A stretch of DNA of 64,000 nucleotides. It comes from Chryseobacterium panacisoli. Lineage in GTDB: Bacteria; Bacteroidota; Bacteroidia; Flavobacteriales; Weeksellaceae. Made by a program: the position numbers and the translations under genes. This document shows, one piece after another, positions 8,394-16,964 of the stretch. The first letter of the stretch is position 1; the number at the start of each line of letters is the position of its first letter. The notes beneath the pieces were generated by a model that was given only the letters and a program-made list of their open reading frames with translations, did not search any database and was not told the DNA's origin. The stretch is taken from positions 1-64,000 of the forward strand of contig NZ_VTRU01000006.1 in assembly GCF_008274625.1 (NCBI RefSeq), written 5' to 3'.

Positions 8394-8630
8394 GTGGAAG
8401 GAATCAATCCCGAAATATTAAAAGAAATCTGTGTCTTGAAAATGCCTTTCGGTAAGTACGAAGGAACGGTTCTGGTAGATCTTCCGGTAAGCTACCTCGA
8501 ATGGTTCAACAGAAACGGAATGCCAAAGGGAAAACTGGGAATGCAGCTTTCTACAGTGTACGAGATCAAATTAAACGGGCTGATGGATCTTTTGACTCCC
8601 ATCAGGGCAGCAGTAAGAAACGGATTGTAA
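8394..8630 (+). CDS. DUF3820 family small protein
   Basis: A 78-residue protein with the DUF3820 core MPFGKYEGTVLVDLPVSYL followed by EWFNRNGMPKGKLGMQL. The start is a GTG at 8394; no ATG is available before the conserved core. It lies 12 bp after the transporter gene and before a strong terminator, so it is probably the last gene of that unit. Family function is poorly known (some members are annotated as quorum-sensing-regulated factors on limited evidence). Confidence 0.8.
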   Translation: MEGINPEILKEICVLKMPFGKYEGTVLVDLPVSYLEWFNRNGMPKGKLGMQLSTVYEIKLNGLMDLLTPIRAAVRNGL

Positions 8631-8659
8631 AAATAAAACATCCAATCTCAGTATATAGC

Positions 8660-8692
8660 TTCGGCGGCATCAAAGATGCCGCCGAAACTTTT
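8660..8692 (+). terminator. Strong terminator between DUF3820 gene and uvrB
   Basis: A perfect 12-bp stem TTCGGCGGCATC / GATGCCGCCGAA with an AAA loop (8660-8686), followed by ACTTTTTATA. The genes converge here. It is nearly identical to the terminator at 26127. Confidence 0.9.
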
Positions 8693-8707
8693 TATATAAC
8701 AGTTTTA

Positions 8708-10699
8708 TTATGCTTTCAAAGCTGCAATTTCATCTCTCAGTTTGGCCGCTTTTATAAAATCAAGGTTTTTCGCTGCCGCTTCCATTTCTTTCTGCTTCTG
8801 CGTAATCATTTTCTCTATATCTTCACTTGCATAGGTTGCTTTTGTTTCAGCAACTTTCTGAAGGATTTCTTTTTGGGTATACTTTTCATCAGGGAAGTCT
8901 TTGCTTCTTCCGACAAGATTTTCAGAAATCTTTTTATTTAATGCTTTGGGCTTCATGCCGTGATCGTCATTATACTGCATTTGTTTAGCACGGCGGTATT
9001 CAGTTTCATCCAGGGTAGCCTGCATAGATTTAGTGATTTTGTCAGCATACATGATTGCTTTTCCGTTCACATTCCTTGCGGCACGTCCCACGGTTTGAAT
9101 CATCGATCTTCTGCTTCTCAGCATTCCCTCTTTATCAGCATCCAGAATAGCAACTAATGAAACTTCAGGTAAATCTAATCCCTCTCGTAATAAGTTAACT
9201 CCGATAAGCACATCAAAAAGCCCCAGACGAAGATCCTGCATGATCTGAATACGTTCCAGCGTTTCAACATCAGAGTGAATATATCTTGTTCTGATTCCGA
9301 ATTTGGTAAAGTATTTCGTAAGTTCTTCCGCCATTTTCTTCGTTAAAGTGGTTACTAGCACCCTTTCATCGGCGTCAGATCTTTTATGGATTTCCTCCAT
9401 TAAATCATCAATCTGGTTGATGGTAGGCCTCACCTCAATAATCGGATCAAGAAGTCCTGTTGGGCGGATGATCTGCTCTATATAAGCTCCTCCGGTTCTC
9501 TCAAGTTCATAATCTGCAGGAGTCGCAGATACATAGATGACCTGATTCTGAATGGCTTCAAATTCTTCAAACTTTAAAGGTCTGTTGTCCATGGCGGCCG
9601 GAAGTCTGAAACCGTATTCCACCAATGCCTCTTTTCTGCTTCGGTCACCACCATACATGGCATGAACCTGTGGAACCGTTACATGGCTTTCATCAATAAC
9701 CATTAAAAAGTCTTTAGGAAAATAATCAATCAGGCAGAAAGGTCTTGTTCCCGGAAGACGGCCGTCCAGATATCTTGAATAGTTTTCAATTCCTGAACAG
9801 TAGCCTAGTTCTTTAATCATTTCAAGATCCAATTCGGTTCTTTCCTGAAGCCGTTTCGCTTCTAAGGGTTTTCCGATAGAGCTAAAGAAATCAACCTGTT
9901 TTACCATATCATCCTGAATATCTTTAATAGCACCGTTTAAGGTTTCTTTTGATGTTACAAAGAGATTGGCAGGATAAATTTGTATTTGATCAAAATTGTC
10001 TTCTACATTTCCTGTAACAGGATCAAAGCTTTGAATTTTTTCAATTTCATCCCCAAAAAACTGAATTCTGATGGCATTATCAGTATAAGCAGGGAAAACA
10101 TCAATTACATCCCCCTTTACACGGAATGTTCCTCGTTGAAACTCGTTTAATGTTCTGGCATATAATGCGTTAACTAAAGAATGGAGAAGTGCTGTTCTTG
10201 TCACTTTTTCACCAATAGCAATGGAAATTAATGATTTATGAAATTCTGTTGGGTTTCCGATACCATAAATACACGAAACCGATGCCACAATCAAAACATC
10301 CCTTCTTCCTGAAAGAAGGCTGGCTGTTGCAGAAAGACGGAGTTTTTCAACCTCTTCATTGATGCTCAGGTCTTTTTCAATATAAGTTCCTGTTGTGGCA
10401 ATATAAGCCTCAGGTTGGTAATAATCATAATAACTGACAAAGTATTCCACTGCATTTTCCGGGAAAAACTCTTTAAACTCCATGAAGAGCTGTGCCGCAA
10501 GAGTCTTATTGTGTGCCAGTACTAAGGTTGGGCGCTGAACATTTTTTACAACATTCGCAACAGTAAAGGTTTTTCCGGAGCCGGTAACTCCAAGAAGCGT
10601 TTGATATTTCTCACCGATCTCTATTCCTTCGGTAAGTTTTTCAATAGCTTGTGGCTGATCTCCGGTAGGTTTATATTCTGATTGAAGCTTAAAATCCAT
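8708..10699 (-). CDS. uvrB: Excinuclease ABC subunit UvrB
   Basis: The damage-verifying helicase-like subunit of nucleotide excision repair, 663 residues from ATG 10699. Walker A GVTGSGKT is at residues 37-44. The DNA-gripping beta-hairpin YYDYYQPEAYI follows near 92-102, and the DExx box appears as MVIDESH near 335. Helicase motifs YVSATPADYE, IGVNLLREGLDLPEV and QTVGRAARN are present, and a C-terminal UVR domain (KEMEAAAKNLDFIKAAKLRD) that contacts UvrA/UvrC. An upstream TTG at 10720 would add seven residues but lies inside the -7 box. Length equals the family norm. Confidence 0.97.
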   Translation of the reverse strand: MDFKLQSEYKPTGDQPQAIEKLTEGIEIGEKYQTLLGVTGSGKTFTVANVVKNVQRPTLVLAHNKTLAAQLFMEFKEFFPENAVEYFVSYYDYYQPEAYIATTGTYIEKDLSINEEVEKLRLSATASLLSGRRDVLIVASVSCIYGIGNPTEFHKSLISIAIGEKVTRTALLHSLVNALYARTLNEFQRGTFRVKGDVIDVFPAYTDNAIRIQFFGDEIEKIQSFDPVTGNVEDNFDQIQIYPANLFVTSKETLNGAIKDIQDDMVKQVDFFSSIGKPLEAKRLQERTELDLEMIKELGYCSGIENYSRYLDGRLPGTRPFCLIDYFPKDFLMVIDESHVTVPQVHAMYGGDRSRKEALVEYGFRLPAAMDNRPLKFEEFEAIQNQVIYVSATPADYELERTGGAYIEQIIRPTGLLDPIIEVRPTINQIDDLMEEIHKRSDADERVLVTTLTKKMAEELTKYFTKFGIRTRYIHSDVETLERIQIMQDLRLGLFDVLIGVNLLREGLDLPEVSLVAILDADKEGMLRSRRSMIQTVGRAARNVNGKAIMYADKITKSMQATLDETEYRRAKQMQYNDDHGMKPKALNKKISENLVGRSKDFPDEKYTQKEILQKVAETKATYASEDIEKMITQKQKEMEAAAKNLDFIKAAKLRDEIAALKA

Positions 10700-10717
10700 A
10701 GAAAAGAATGTATACAA

Positions 10718-10725
10718 CAAAAATA
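10718..10725 (-). promoter_or_regulatory. -7 promoter box of uvrB
   Basis: TATTTTTG on the minus strand, 18 nt before the ATG at 10699. I did not see an SOS-type operator beside it. Confidence 0.55.
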
Positions 10726-10818
10726 CGAAAGAAATTATTAGACAGGATAATGTTTTGAAGATGAATATTTTGATAATAAAATTTTAACAGTCTGAATAAG
10801 AATAATTGAAAAAATAAA

Positions 10819-10842
10819 AAGCGCTAAAAAATTAGCACTTTC
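10819..10842 (-). terminator. Terminator of the BlaR1-like gene
   Basis: On the minus strand AGTGCTAA pairs with TTAGCGCT (one G-U) and is followed by TTTTTATTTTTTC, immediately downstream of the stop at 10847. Confidence 0.75.
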
Positions 10843-10846
10843 AATA

Positions 10847-12631
10847 TTAAGGTCTTGCAAAAGTCATTGTTGCGGGGACTTTTAGTACAGAAGCAATGGG
10901 TTTACCGTCTTTCGTAGCAGGTTTCCAAACGGTGTTATTACTTATTTCAGTGACAGTCTTAAGAAGTTCACGGTTTAGTATTTCATTATCTCCCGAAGTG
11001 GTTACCTGTGTTGTTTTTCCTGTCTCATCGATATGAATATAGGCAGTTGATGTTATAGTACCATATTTAGGTTCAAAGTTACTGGTATCAATGCCCTTAT
11101 TTATTTGCATTCTAAAATTTTTATCCCCATCAACGTATTGTGCCGGCAGCTCATTAGTATTCTGTGGAGTATTGATGGCTGTATTTGTGTTTTTACCCTG
11201 ATTATTTTCGTTTAAGCTATTTATTCTTGGAACGATTGTATCTGAAACGGCTTTTAAATCTTGTCTTTTGAATCCCATTATGACAGAAGATTTTCCTTCT
11301 TGTCTCGTCTTTTCAAAATAAGCCGGAGTCATTAAAGTAACTTGATAAGGCTGGGGATTTTTTGCTGTTCTTGCATTCGGATAAATTTTGCTGATATAAA
11401 CATTTGAAAAATCTGTTTTTTTATAATTTTTCAAAGTGCTGTTTTCAATTTTTTTTGAATCAATCCAGACTGCGTAGTCATTTTTATTTAAAAATGATTT
11501 CAGCTCATTCTCTGTTGGAATTCGTTTTTTCAATTCAGGCAGAGCAAAGAATGTGATCTTCTGTTCATTTTTCTGGGTTTCATTCAGTAAAGGATAAAGT
11601 TCTTCCAGCCTTTTTTTATCACTTTCGGAGACCCTTTTTGAAAATTCAGCATATTTTCCATTATTCAGCAAATTGGCATACTTAGCCAGTATGTCCTTGA
11701 ATTCCTGATAAGAATCCTGGCCATTAGTCTGAGCAGAAGTTTCCGCTATTTTTTCAGAAATCTGAATATTGGCCGTATTACCCGCATAAGTTCTTTCAGA
11801 AAGTAATGCTGCTGCGGCAATCAATGTTATGATTCCGGCAGTTTTCCTTAACAGACTGAATTTCGATTTTTTTGTTTTCATCATAATAAATCTTTTTTTG
11901 GTGTTATTAAAATTAAATGAATGAGTCAAAGGAGGATTTTGGCGGCTAATAATTTCTTCAAGAATAAAGTTTTGGTATTCTTGAATATTGTAATTCCTTT
12001 TCAGTACCGCTTCGTCAGCTAGAAATTCGTGATTCGTGATCACTGCTTTTTTATATAAGAACAGGACAGGATTGAACCAGGTAAAAATCTTTAAAAGTTC
12101 CAGTACTATTAAATCTACACTGTGTTTCTGATCAATATGAGCCTTTTCATGCACAAAAATCCTTTGGTCAATTATATTATTTTCCATGTAATCTTTTCCC
12201 ATATATATTGTATTCCAGAAGCTGAAAGGAGAAAGGCTTTCACTTGTTAATACGATATTGTAACGATCATAAATACGTTTTTCTCCCCGTATTTTTCTGA
12301 CAGCAAAAAGAGCGAACAGGCTTTTCATGAGAAGTATAAGTGTTATAACAATGTAAATGCCCCATACAATATTCATCCAGTTGAAACTTTCCTGTTCCGA
12401 CTGAATAAAAACCATTTGCTGAGCCGTTTCTTCAATTATCATTTGAGGTTTGATCTCTGCTTCAGGTCTTTCGATAGGGATACTGATAAATGGGATTATA
12501 TAAGAAAGCAGTATAGCACCTAGTAAATACCATCTGTTGAATTTGTACATTCTTTCTTTTTCCAGGAAGAGATAATAAACGGCAATGAAAATTGAAGAGC
12601 ATAGAATTATTTTAAGAATGATGGCTGCCAT
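10847..12631 (-). CDS. M56 (BlaR1/MecR1) family membrane metalloprotease with TonB-like C-terminus
   Basis: 594 residues. The N-terminal quarter has hydrophobic segments near residues 2-18, 35-52 and 88-110, then the zinc-protease motif FVHEKAHIDQKH (HEKAH) of peptidase family M56. A further hydrophobic segment (LLRKTAGIITLIAAAALL) follows near 260-278. The large extracytoplasmic part is not a penicillin-binding domain; its last 70 residues resemble a TonB C-terminal domain (YIHIDETGKTTQV ... VWKPATKDGKPIASVLKVP). It is adjacent to the BlaI-type repressor gene, 2 bp apart. By analogy it senses an envelope signal and triggers cleavage of the repressor; the ligand is unknown. Confidence 0.85.
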   Translation of the reverse strand: MAAIILKIILCSSIFIAVYYLFLEKERMYKFNRWYLLGAILLSYIIPFISIPIERPEAEIKPQMIIEETAQQMVFIQSEQESFNWMNIVWGIYIVITLILLMKSLFALFAVRKIRGEKRIYDRYNIVLTSESLSPFSFWNTIYMGKDYMENNIIDQRIFVHEKAHIDQKHSVDLIVLELLKIFTWFNPVLFLYKKAVITNHEFLADEAVLKRNYNIQEYQNFILEEIISRQNPPLTHSFNFNNTKKRFIMMKTKKSKFSLLRKTAGIITLIAAAALLSERTYAGNTANIQISEKIAETSAQTNGQDSYQEFKDILAKYANLLNNGKYAEFSKRVSESDKKRLEELYPLLNETQKNEQKITFFALPELKKRIPTENELKSFLNKNDYAVWIDSKKIENSTLKNYKKTDFSNVYISKIYPNARTAKNPQPYQVTLMTPAYFEKTRQEGKSSVIMGFKRQDLKAVSDTIVPRINSLNENNQGKNTNTAINTPQNTNELPAQYVDGDKNFRMQINKGIDTSNFEPKYGTITSTAYIHIDETGKTTQVTTSGDNEILNRELLKTVTEISNNTVWKPATKDGKPIASVLKVPATMTFARP

Positions 12632-12633
12632 AT

Positions 12634-13005
12634 CTATTCTTTTATCTGTTCATCTATAATATCTCGGAGTTCTTTCAGCTGCTTTTGGCTTAGTTTGGCA
12701 TTGGATGTAAAAAAGGAGGCGAACTGCGTTACTGAGCTGTTGAAAAAACGATCGATCATGGAAGACATTTCTTCCTTGAAATATTCCCCTTTTTCTATTT
12801 TTGGATAGTATTCACGGGAATTTCCATACAATTTATAGCCTACAAGTTCTTTGTTCTGCATTCTTTTAAGCAAGGTAGCAATCGTCGTTGCAGCAGGCTT
12901 AGGATCCGGGTAGGCTTCCAGAATATCCTTCATGAAAATTTTTTTCTTCTCCCAAAGGATTTCCATGAGAATTTTTTCAGAATCTGTTAATTTAACTTCT
13001 TTCAT
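12634..13005 (-). CDS. BlaI/MecI/CopY family transcriptional repressor
   Basis: A 123-residue winged-helix repressor starting MKEVKLTDSEKILMEILWEK. The recognition region PKPAATTIATLLKRMQNKEL and the wing GYKLYGNSREYYPKI are family-typical. The C-terminal helices form the dimer interface. It is the first gene of the two-gene unit with the M56 protease. A TACA-AA-TGTA dyad lies just upstream of its start, pointing to autoregulation. Beta-lactamase is not in the neighbourhood, so the regulon is likely wider or different from the classical bla system. Confidence 0.9.
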   Translation of the reverse strand: MKEVKLTDSEKILMEILWEKKKIFMKDILEAYPDPKPAATTIATLLKRMQNKELVGYKLYGNSREYYPKIEKGEYFKEEMSSMIDRFFNSSVTQFASFFTSNAKLSQKQLKELRDIIDEQIKE

Positions 13006-13024
13006 TCTACAATATTATAATTTG

Positions 13025-13040
13025 TTCTACAAATGTAGAA
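13025..13040. promoter_or_regulatory. BlaI-type operator dyad
   Basis: TTCTACA-AA-TGTAGAA is a perfect 7-bp inverted repeat around 2 nt, containing the TACA...TGTA core recognised by BlaI/MecI proteins. A further half-site TTCTACA lies at 13015-13021, adjacent to the repressor start at 13005. The arrangement is seen in the sequence; binding is inferred. Confidence 0.75.
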
Positions 13041-13110
13041 TAAAAAATGAAACTAACAAATTTTGTGGCATTATTTTTCCATTCATTGTACAATCACCAA
13101 TCGTAATATT

Positions 13111-14328
13111 ATGAAAATCAATCAATTTTATATCCCGGCATTGAGCCTTTTTCTTATTTTTTCATCGTGTAAAGAAAATCATGCGAATGCTCAGAAGGCC
13201 GGAAACGATGGAAGTGTAGAGACAGAGAAGCCTAATTCTGACTACAAGCCGGCATTCAAAGGACAGACAAGAATTAAGGCCGTAAAGAGCGAAACAGCTT
13301 ATAATGTAGAGATTCTGAATAAAGATTTGGGAAGACCGTGGGGGATTATCAATTTACCTGATGGAAAGTTTCTGATCACAGATAAGAATGGTCACATGAA
13401 TGTTGTTTCAGCGGATGGAAAGCAGGTATCAAAAATAGAAGGTTTTCCCAAAGTGGATGCAAAAGGGCAGGGAGGAATGCTTGATGTAGCTCTTGATCCT
13501 GATTTTACGACTAACAATATTATTTATTTCAGTTTTTCGGAACCGTTTGGAAAAGGAAATTTAACCTCTGTAGCGAAAGGTAAGCTGTCTGCAGATCTTA
13601 AAAATATCTCAGAAGTAAAAGTTATTTTCCGTGCTGAACCTTCTTATGATGGAGATAAGCACTATGGAAGCCGTTTGGCTTTTGATAAAGACGGAAACTT
13701 ATTTGTAAGTACAGGAGAAAGATCAGATAAGGTAACCCGTGTGTATGCTCAGAAAACGGATAATTATCTTGGGAAAATTCTAAAAATTACAAAAGACGGC
13801 AAGCCGGCTCCGGGAAATCCTTTTATCGGAAAACAAGGCTATAAACCTGAAATTTATGCTTATGGTGTGCGTAACCCTCAAGGAATGGCCATTGATCCTA
13901 ATGGAAATCTTTGGGATGTGGAGATGGGACCGAGAGGTGGAGATGAGATCAATCTGATCCAACCCGGAAAAAATTATGGATGGGGAGATGTAACGTATGG
14001 AATTGAATATTCAGGTGATAAGGTAGGACAGGGAATCACCCAAAGAGAAGGAACTGAACAACCCGTTTACTACTGGGATCCTGTAATTTCACCAAGCGGA
14101 ATTACTTTTTATACAGGAAATATCGAAGAATGGAAAGGAAATCTGATGATCGGATGTTTAAGCGGCGAGCATATTGACAGAATTGTAATGAAAGATAATA
14201 AAGTAGTGGGTGAAGAACGTCTTCTTGCAGATCAGAAAGAACGTTTCCGGGATGTATTAAACGGAATGGATGGAAATCTTTATGCGGTAACCGACAGCGG
14301 CAAATTGTATAAGATTTCAAAAAAATAA
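13111..14328 (+). CDS. PQQ-dependent sugar dehydrogenase family lipoprotein
   Basis: 405 residues from ATG 13111, whose product begins with a lipoprotein signal peptide ending in FSSC (lipobox). The remainder is a glucose/sorbosone dehydrogenase-type beta-propeller. Markers are LGRPWGIINLPDGKFLITD, GGMLDVALDPDF, HYGSRLAFDKDGNLFVSTG, PEIYAYGVRNPQGMAIDP and WDVEMGPRGGDEINLIQPG with NYGW. These match the soluble aldose sugar dehydrogenase (Asd/YliI) group, which oxidises sugars with PQQ in the periplasm. A GTG at 13063 would add 16 residues without signal-peptide character, so ATG is preferred. PQQ synthesis genes are not in the window. Confidence 0.85.
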   Translation: MKINQFYIPALSLFLIFSSCKENHANAQKAGNDGSVETEKPNSDYKPAFKGQTRIKAVKSETAYNVEILNKDLGRPWGIINLPDGKFLITDKNGHMNVVSADGKQVSKIEGFPKVDAKGQGGMLDVALDPDFTTNNIIYFSFSEPFGKGNLTSVAKGKLSADLKNISEVKVIFRAEPSYDGDKHYGSRLAFDKDGNLFVSTGERSDKVTRVYAQKTDNYLGKILKITKDGKPAPGNPFIGKQGYKPEIYAYGVRNPQGMAIDPNGNLWDVEMGPRGGDEINLIQPGKNYGWGDVTYGIEYSGDKVGQGITQREGTEQPVYYWDPVISPSGITFYTGNIEEWKGNLMIGCLSGEHIDRIVMKDNKVVGEERLLADQKERFRDVLNGMDGNLYAVTDSGKLYKISKK

Positions 14329-14340
14329 AATAAAATAAAA

Positions 14341-14372
14341 AACTCCTGAAAATTTTCAGGAGTTTCTATTTT
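14341..14372. terminator. Bidirectional terminator
   Basis: ACTCCTGAAAA and TTTTCAGGAGT are perfectly complementary with T/A runs on both sides, between convergent genes. Confidence 0.85.
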
Positions 14373-14375
14373 CAG

Positions 14376-16802
14376 TTAAAACTTAAAGTTAAGTCTGGCA
14401 AAAACCTGTCTTCCGGAAAATCCCATCTGAACAGGGTCAAAAATACCTCCGCCTTCTGTATTTCCATCGCTAACCTGAGTGGTTTGCAGCGTAGGATATC
14501 TGTTGAATAAATTTTTACTACCCAAGGTCAGATTCAGGTTTTTGCAAAACTCATAACCAAAAGAAATGTCGGTGGTTACTTTGGGATTATAAACCTGTTC
14601 TGTACCATCATAACCAATCAGTGTTGCTTTGTCAAACCTTACCAATTGCACATTCGCATTAAATTTGCTGATCTTATAATTGAGATTTAAATTGACTTTT
14701 GTTTTTGGAGCAGAAGCGAGGATAAAAGCCTTTTCTCTCTCACTCAGGTAAATATCTTCTTTCCCAGCCAGCTGTTCTGAAGTATTCACTTTGGTGATCT
14801 CCATATCGTTATAGTTTCCGGCTAAGGTAGCAGTCAGTTTTCCGGAACCAAGGTTTTCACTATAGCTTAAGATAAGGTCAACCCCTTTTGTGCGGGTATC
14901 GATCGCATTGGAAAAGAACTGTACCTGGTCAATAAATGGGTTCTCTGCCTGAACTTCTGCCGGCAGGTCTGCCTGTGCAAAATATCCGGTAAGAACAATC
15001 CTGTTTTTTACCTGAATATAATATCCATCCACTGTCGCCGTAAATTTTCCTGTGTTGAAAGTAAATCCTGCACTTCCGTTCACAGAGGTTTCCTGTTTCA
15101 ATTGAGGAATTCCAAGGCTGCCTGCAATTTTACTATCGTTAGAGGCCAGCTGAATAGTAACCAATTGACCGCCCTGGAAGTTGGTAAACTGCTGGCTGTA
15201 GTATTTCTGAGCCAGAGAAGGTGCTCTGAACCCGGTGGAAACGGAGCCACGGAAGGCAAACTGCGGAGTGATTGCATATCTTGTAGCAAATTTTCCATTT
15301 AAAGTACTTCCGAAATCATTATAATTTTCAAACCTTCCGGCAATACTTATCATCCAGTTTTTGGTAACATCCAATTCTGTATCTACATAAGCAGCAAAGT
15401 TATTTCTGCTTTTACCAATATCTGTAGAGTATCCCGGGAAACCCTGGGAACCGCCTGGTCTTACATTACCGCTTAAAGGGTTGGTGACAAGAAGGTTTTG
15501 GGGAGTGCTGGCAGTTACAGGATTTCCATTGACATCATACATGGCATAAGATGCTTCTTCTCCTTTGATGATATCAAATTTTTCATACCTGAATTCCGAC
15601 CCGAAAGCGATATTCAGCCCTTCCAGCACTTTGAACTGTTTCACAGCATTAAAACCAGTCGTATTCTGTAATAATGAATGTCCTCCGGCATTAAAGCTTG
15701 TAGGAGATTTGACTCCTAAAGTGGCATTAATCGTATTATCAATCTGATAGGTGAATCTGTTGCTCCCAAAAGCATTGTAAACATCTATATCCCAGTCTGC
15801 AACTTTGAATTTTAAGCCGTTGTCAAACGTGAAATCTGTAATGCTGGTGTTTTCAATCGGATTGAATCCTGTAGGGTAAATTTCGGGAATATTTCCGTCT
15901 GCATCTGCTGATCGGGTCCATGCATAGGCTTTGGTATTTCTATGGGAAAAGCCCTGTCGGGAATAGAATTTCAGCCCATCAGATAAAGGGAGCTCTATGT
16001 TTCCGAAAAAGTAAATATTCTGAGCTTTAGCATCTCCAAAACGCTGTCTTGGTGCGGTGTATATATCAGGATTTGCATTTCGTATCGCATAATCTTTGTT
16101 GATAAATTCTACCGTAAAGTTTCCAAAACCTCCTTTTGAACCTATTTTAGTTCCTAAATTTCCACTGAAATCAAAGGTGGTTCCATCTACTTTGCGATCA
16201 GAAACCACATCATTGTTTCCGGGACTTTTAAAAAGATTCATTCCTGTGAATAGATTTCCCTCAAAACCTTTGTCACGGTCATTCAGAATAACATTGATTA
16301 CCCCTGCAATAGCATCAGACCCATATTGTGCTGAAGCTCCGTCACGAAGGACTTCTACTCTTTTTATAGCACCAATCGGAATGGTATTCATATCATATCC
16401 GGTATTTCCTCTTCCTTTAGTTCCAAAAAGGTTGATCAGTGAAGACTGGTGATATCTTTTTCCATTTAGCAAAAGCAGGGTTTGATCAGGCCCCAACCCC
16501 CTTAAAGTGGCAGGATCTACTGCATCAGCACCGTCAGACCCTGATTGTTTGTTGGAATTGAAAGAAGGTGCGGCAAACTGTAAAAGCTGGTTGATCTCTA
16601 CCTGCCCTGTTGACTGGCTTACCTGTTTGATATCAATGATGTCAATAGGAACAGGCGTATTCACTACTGTTCTTTTTTTATTCCTGCTTCCGGTGATTGC
16701 GACTTCATCTATCTTAGATTCTTTCACGGTATCCTTTATTTGCTGGGCATAGGATAGAGTGGAAACTCCAAGAAAAATAACGCTGATGTATTTTATTTTC
16801 AT
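14376..16802 (-). CDS. TonB-dependent outer-membrane receptor
   Basis: 808 residues from ATG 16802, with signal peptide MKIKYISVIFLGVSTLSYAQ. The plug domain follows the pattern EVAITGSRNKKRTVVNTPVP ... LRGLGPDQTLLLLNGKRYH and IKRVEVLRDGASAQYGSDAI-AGVINVIL, then a 22-strand-type barrel ending in FARLNFKF with the terminal aromatic. No carboxypeptidase-like N-terminal domain and no SusD partner are present, so it is probably an iron-chelate or small-nutrient receptor rather than a SusC. No Fur-like box was recognised. A more distant in-frame start 13 codons upstream is not needed for the signal peptide. Confidence 0.9.
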   Translation of the reverse strand: MKIKYISVIFLGVSTLSYAQQIKDTVKESKIDEVAITGSRNKKRTVVNTPVPIDIIDIKQVSQSTGQVEINQLLQFAAPSFNSNKQSGSDGADAVDPATLRGLGPDQTLLLLNGKRYHQSSLINLFGTKGRGNTGYDMNTIPIGAIKRVEVLRDGASAQYGSDAIAGVINVILNDRDKGFEGNLFTGMNLFKSPGNNDVVSDRKVDGTTFDFSGNLGTKIGSKGGFGNFTVEFINKDYAIRNANPDIYTAPRQRFGDAKAQNIYFFGNIELPLSDGLKFYSRQGFSHRNTKAYAWTRSADADGNIPEIYPTGFNPIENTSITDFTFDNGLKFKVADWDIDVYNAFGSNRFTYQIDNTINATLGVKSPTSFNAGGHSLLQNTTGFNAVKQFKVLEGLNIAFGSEFRYEKFDIIKGEEASYAMYDVNGNPVTASTPQNLLVTNPLSGNVRPGGSQGFPGYSTDIGKSRNNFAAYVDTELDVTKNWMISIAGRFENYNDFGSTLNGKFATRYAITPQFAFRGSVSTGFRAPSLAQKYYSQQFTNFQGGQLVTIQLASNDSKIAGSLGIPQLKQETSVNGSAGFTFNTGKFTATVDGYYIQVKNRIVLTGYFAQADLPAEVQAENPFIDQVQFFSNAIDTRTKGVDLILSYSENLGSGKLTATLAGNYNDMEITKVNTSEQLAGKEDIYLSEREKAFILASAPKTKVNLNLNYKISKFNANVQLVRFDKATLIGYDGTEQVYNPKVTTDISFGYEFCKNLNLTLGSKNLFNRYPTLQTTQVSDGNTEGGGIFDPVQMGFSGRQVFARLNFKF

Positions 16803-16829
16803 ATAGATAATTTTGGGTGGTGATTTAAT

Positions 16830-16837
16830 CAAAATTA
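16830..16837 (-). promoter_or_regulatory. -7 promoter box of the TonB receptor gene
   Basis: TAATTTTG on the minus strand, 27 nt before ATG 16802. Confidence 0.5.
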
Positions 16838-16964
16838 TCAATATTTATTTTTAAATCCATATTAAAATTAAATATTTAGTATGGATATCTTAATTTGCAA
16901 TTGATTTGTGTTAATCTAAGAAAAATAATAACTTAATATTCAAATTTAATGAAAAAAATTAACG

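Noticed and set aside
8501..8941. A 146-residue plus-strand ORF spanning the DUF3820 end and uvrB 3' end
   Set aside because: Overlaps both genes and the strong terminator in another frame, composition is not coding-like.
16096..16452. A 118-residue plus-strand ORF inside the TonB receptor gene
   Set aside because: Antisense shadow of a conserved gene.
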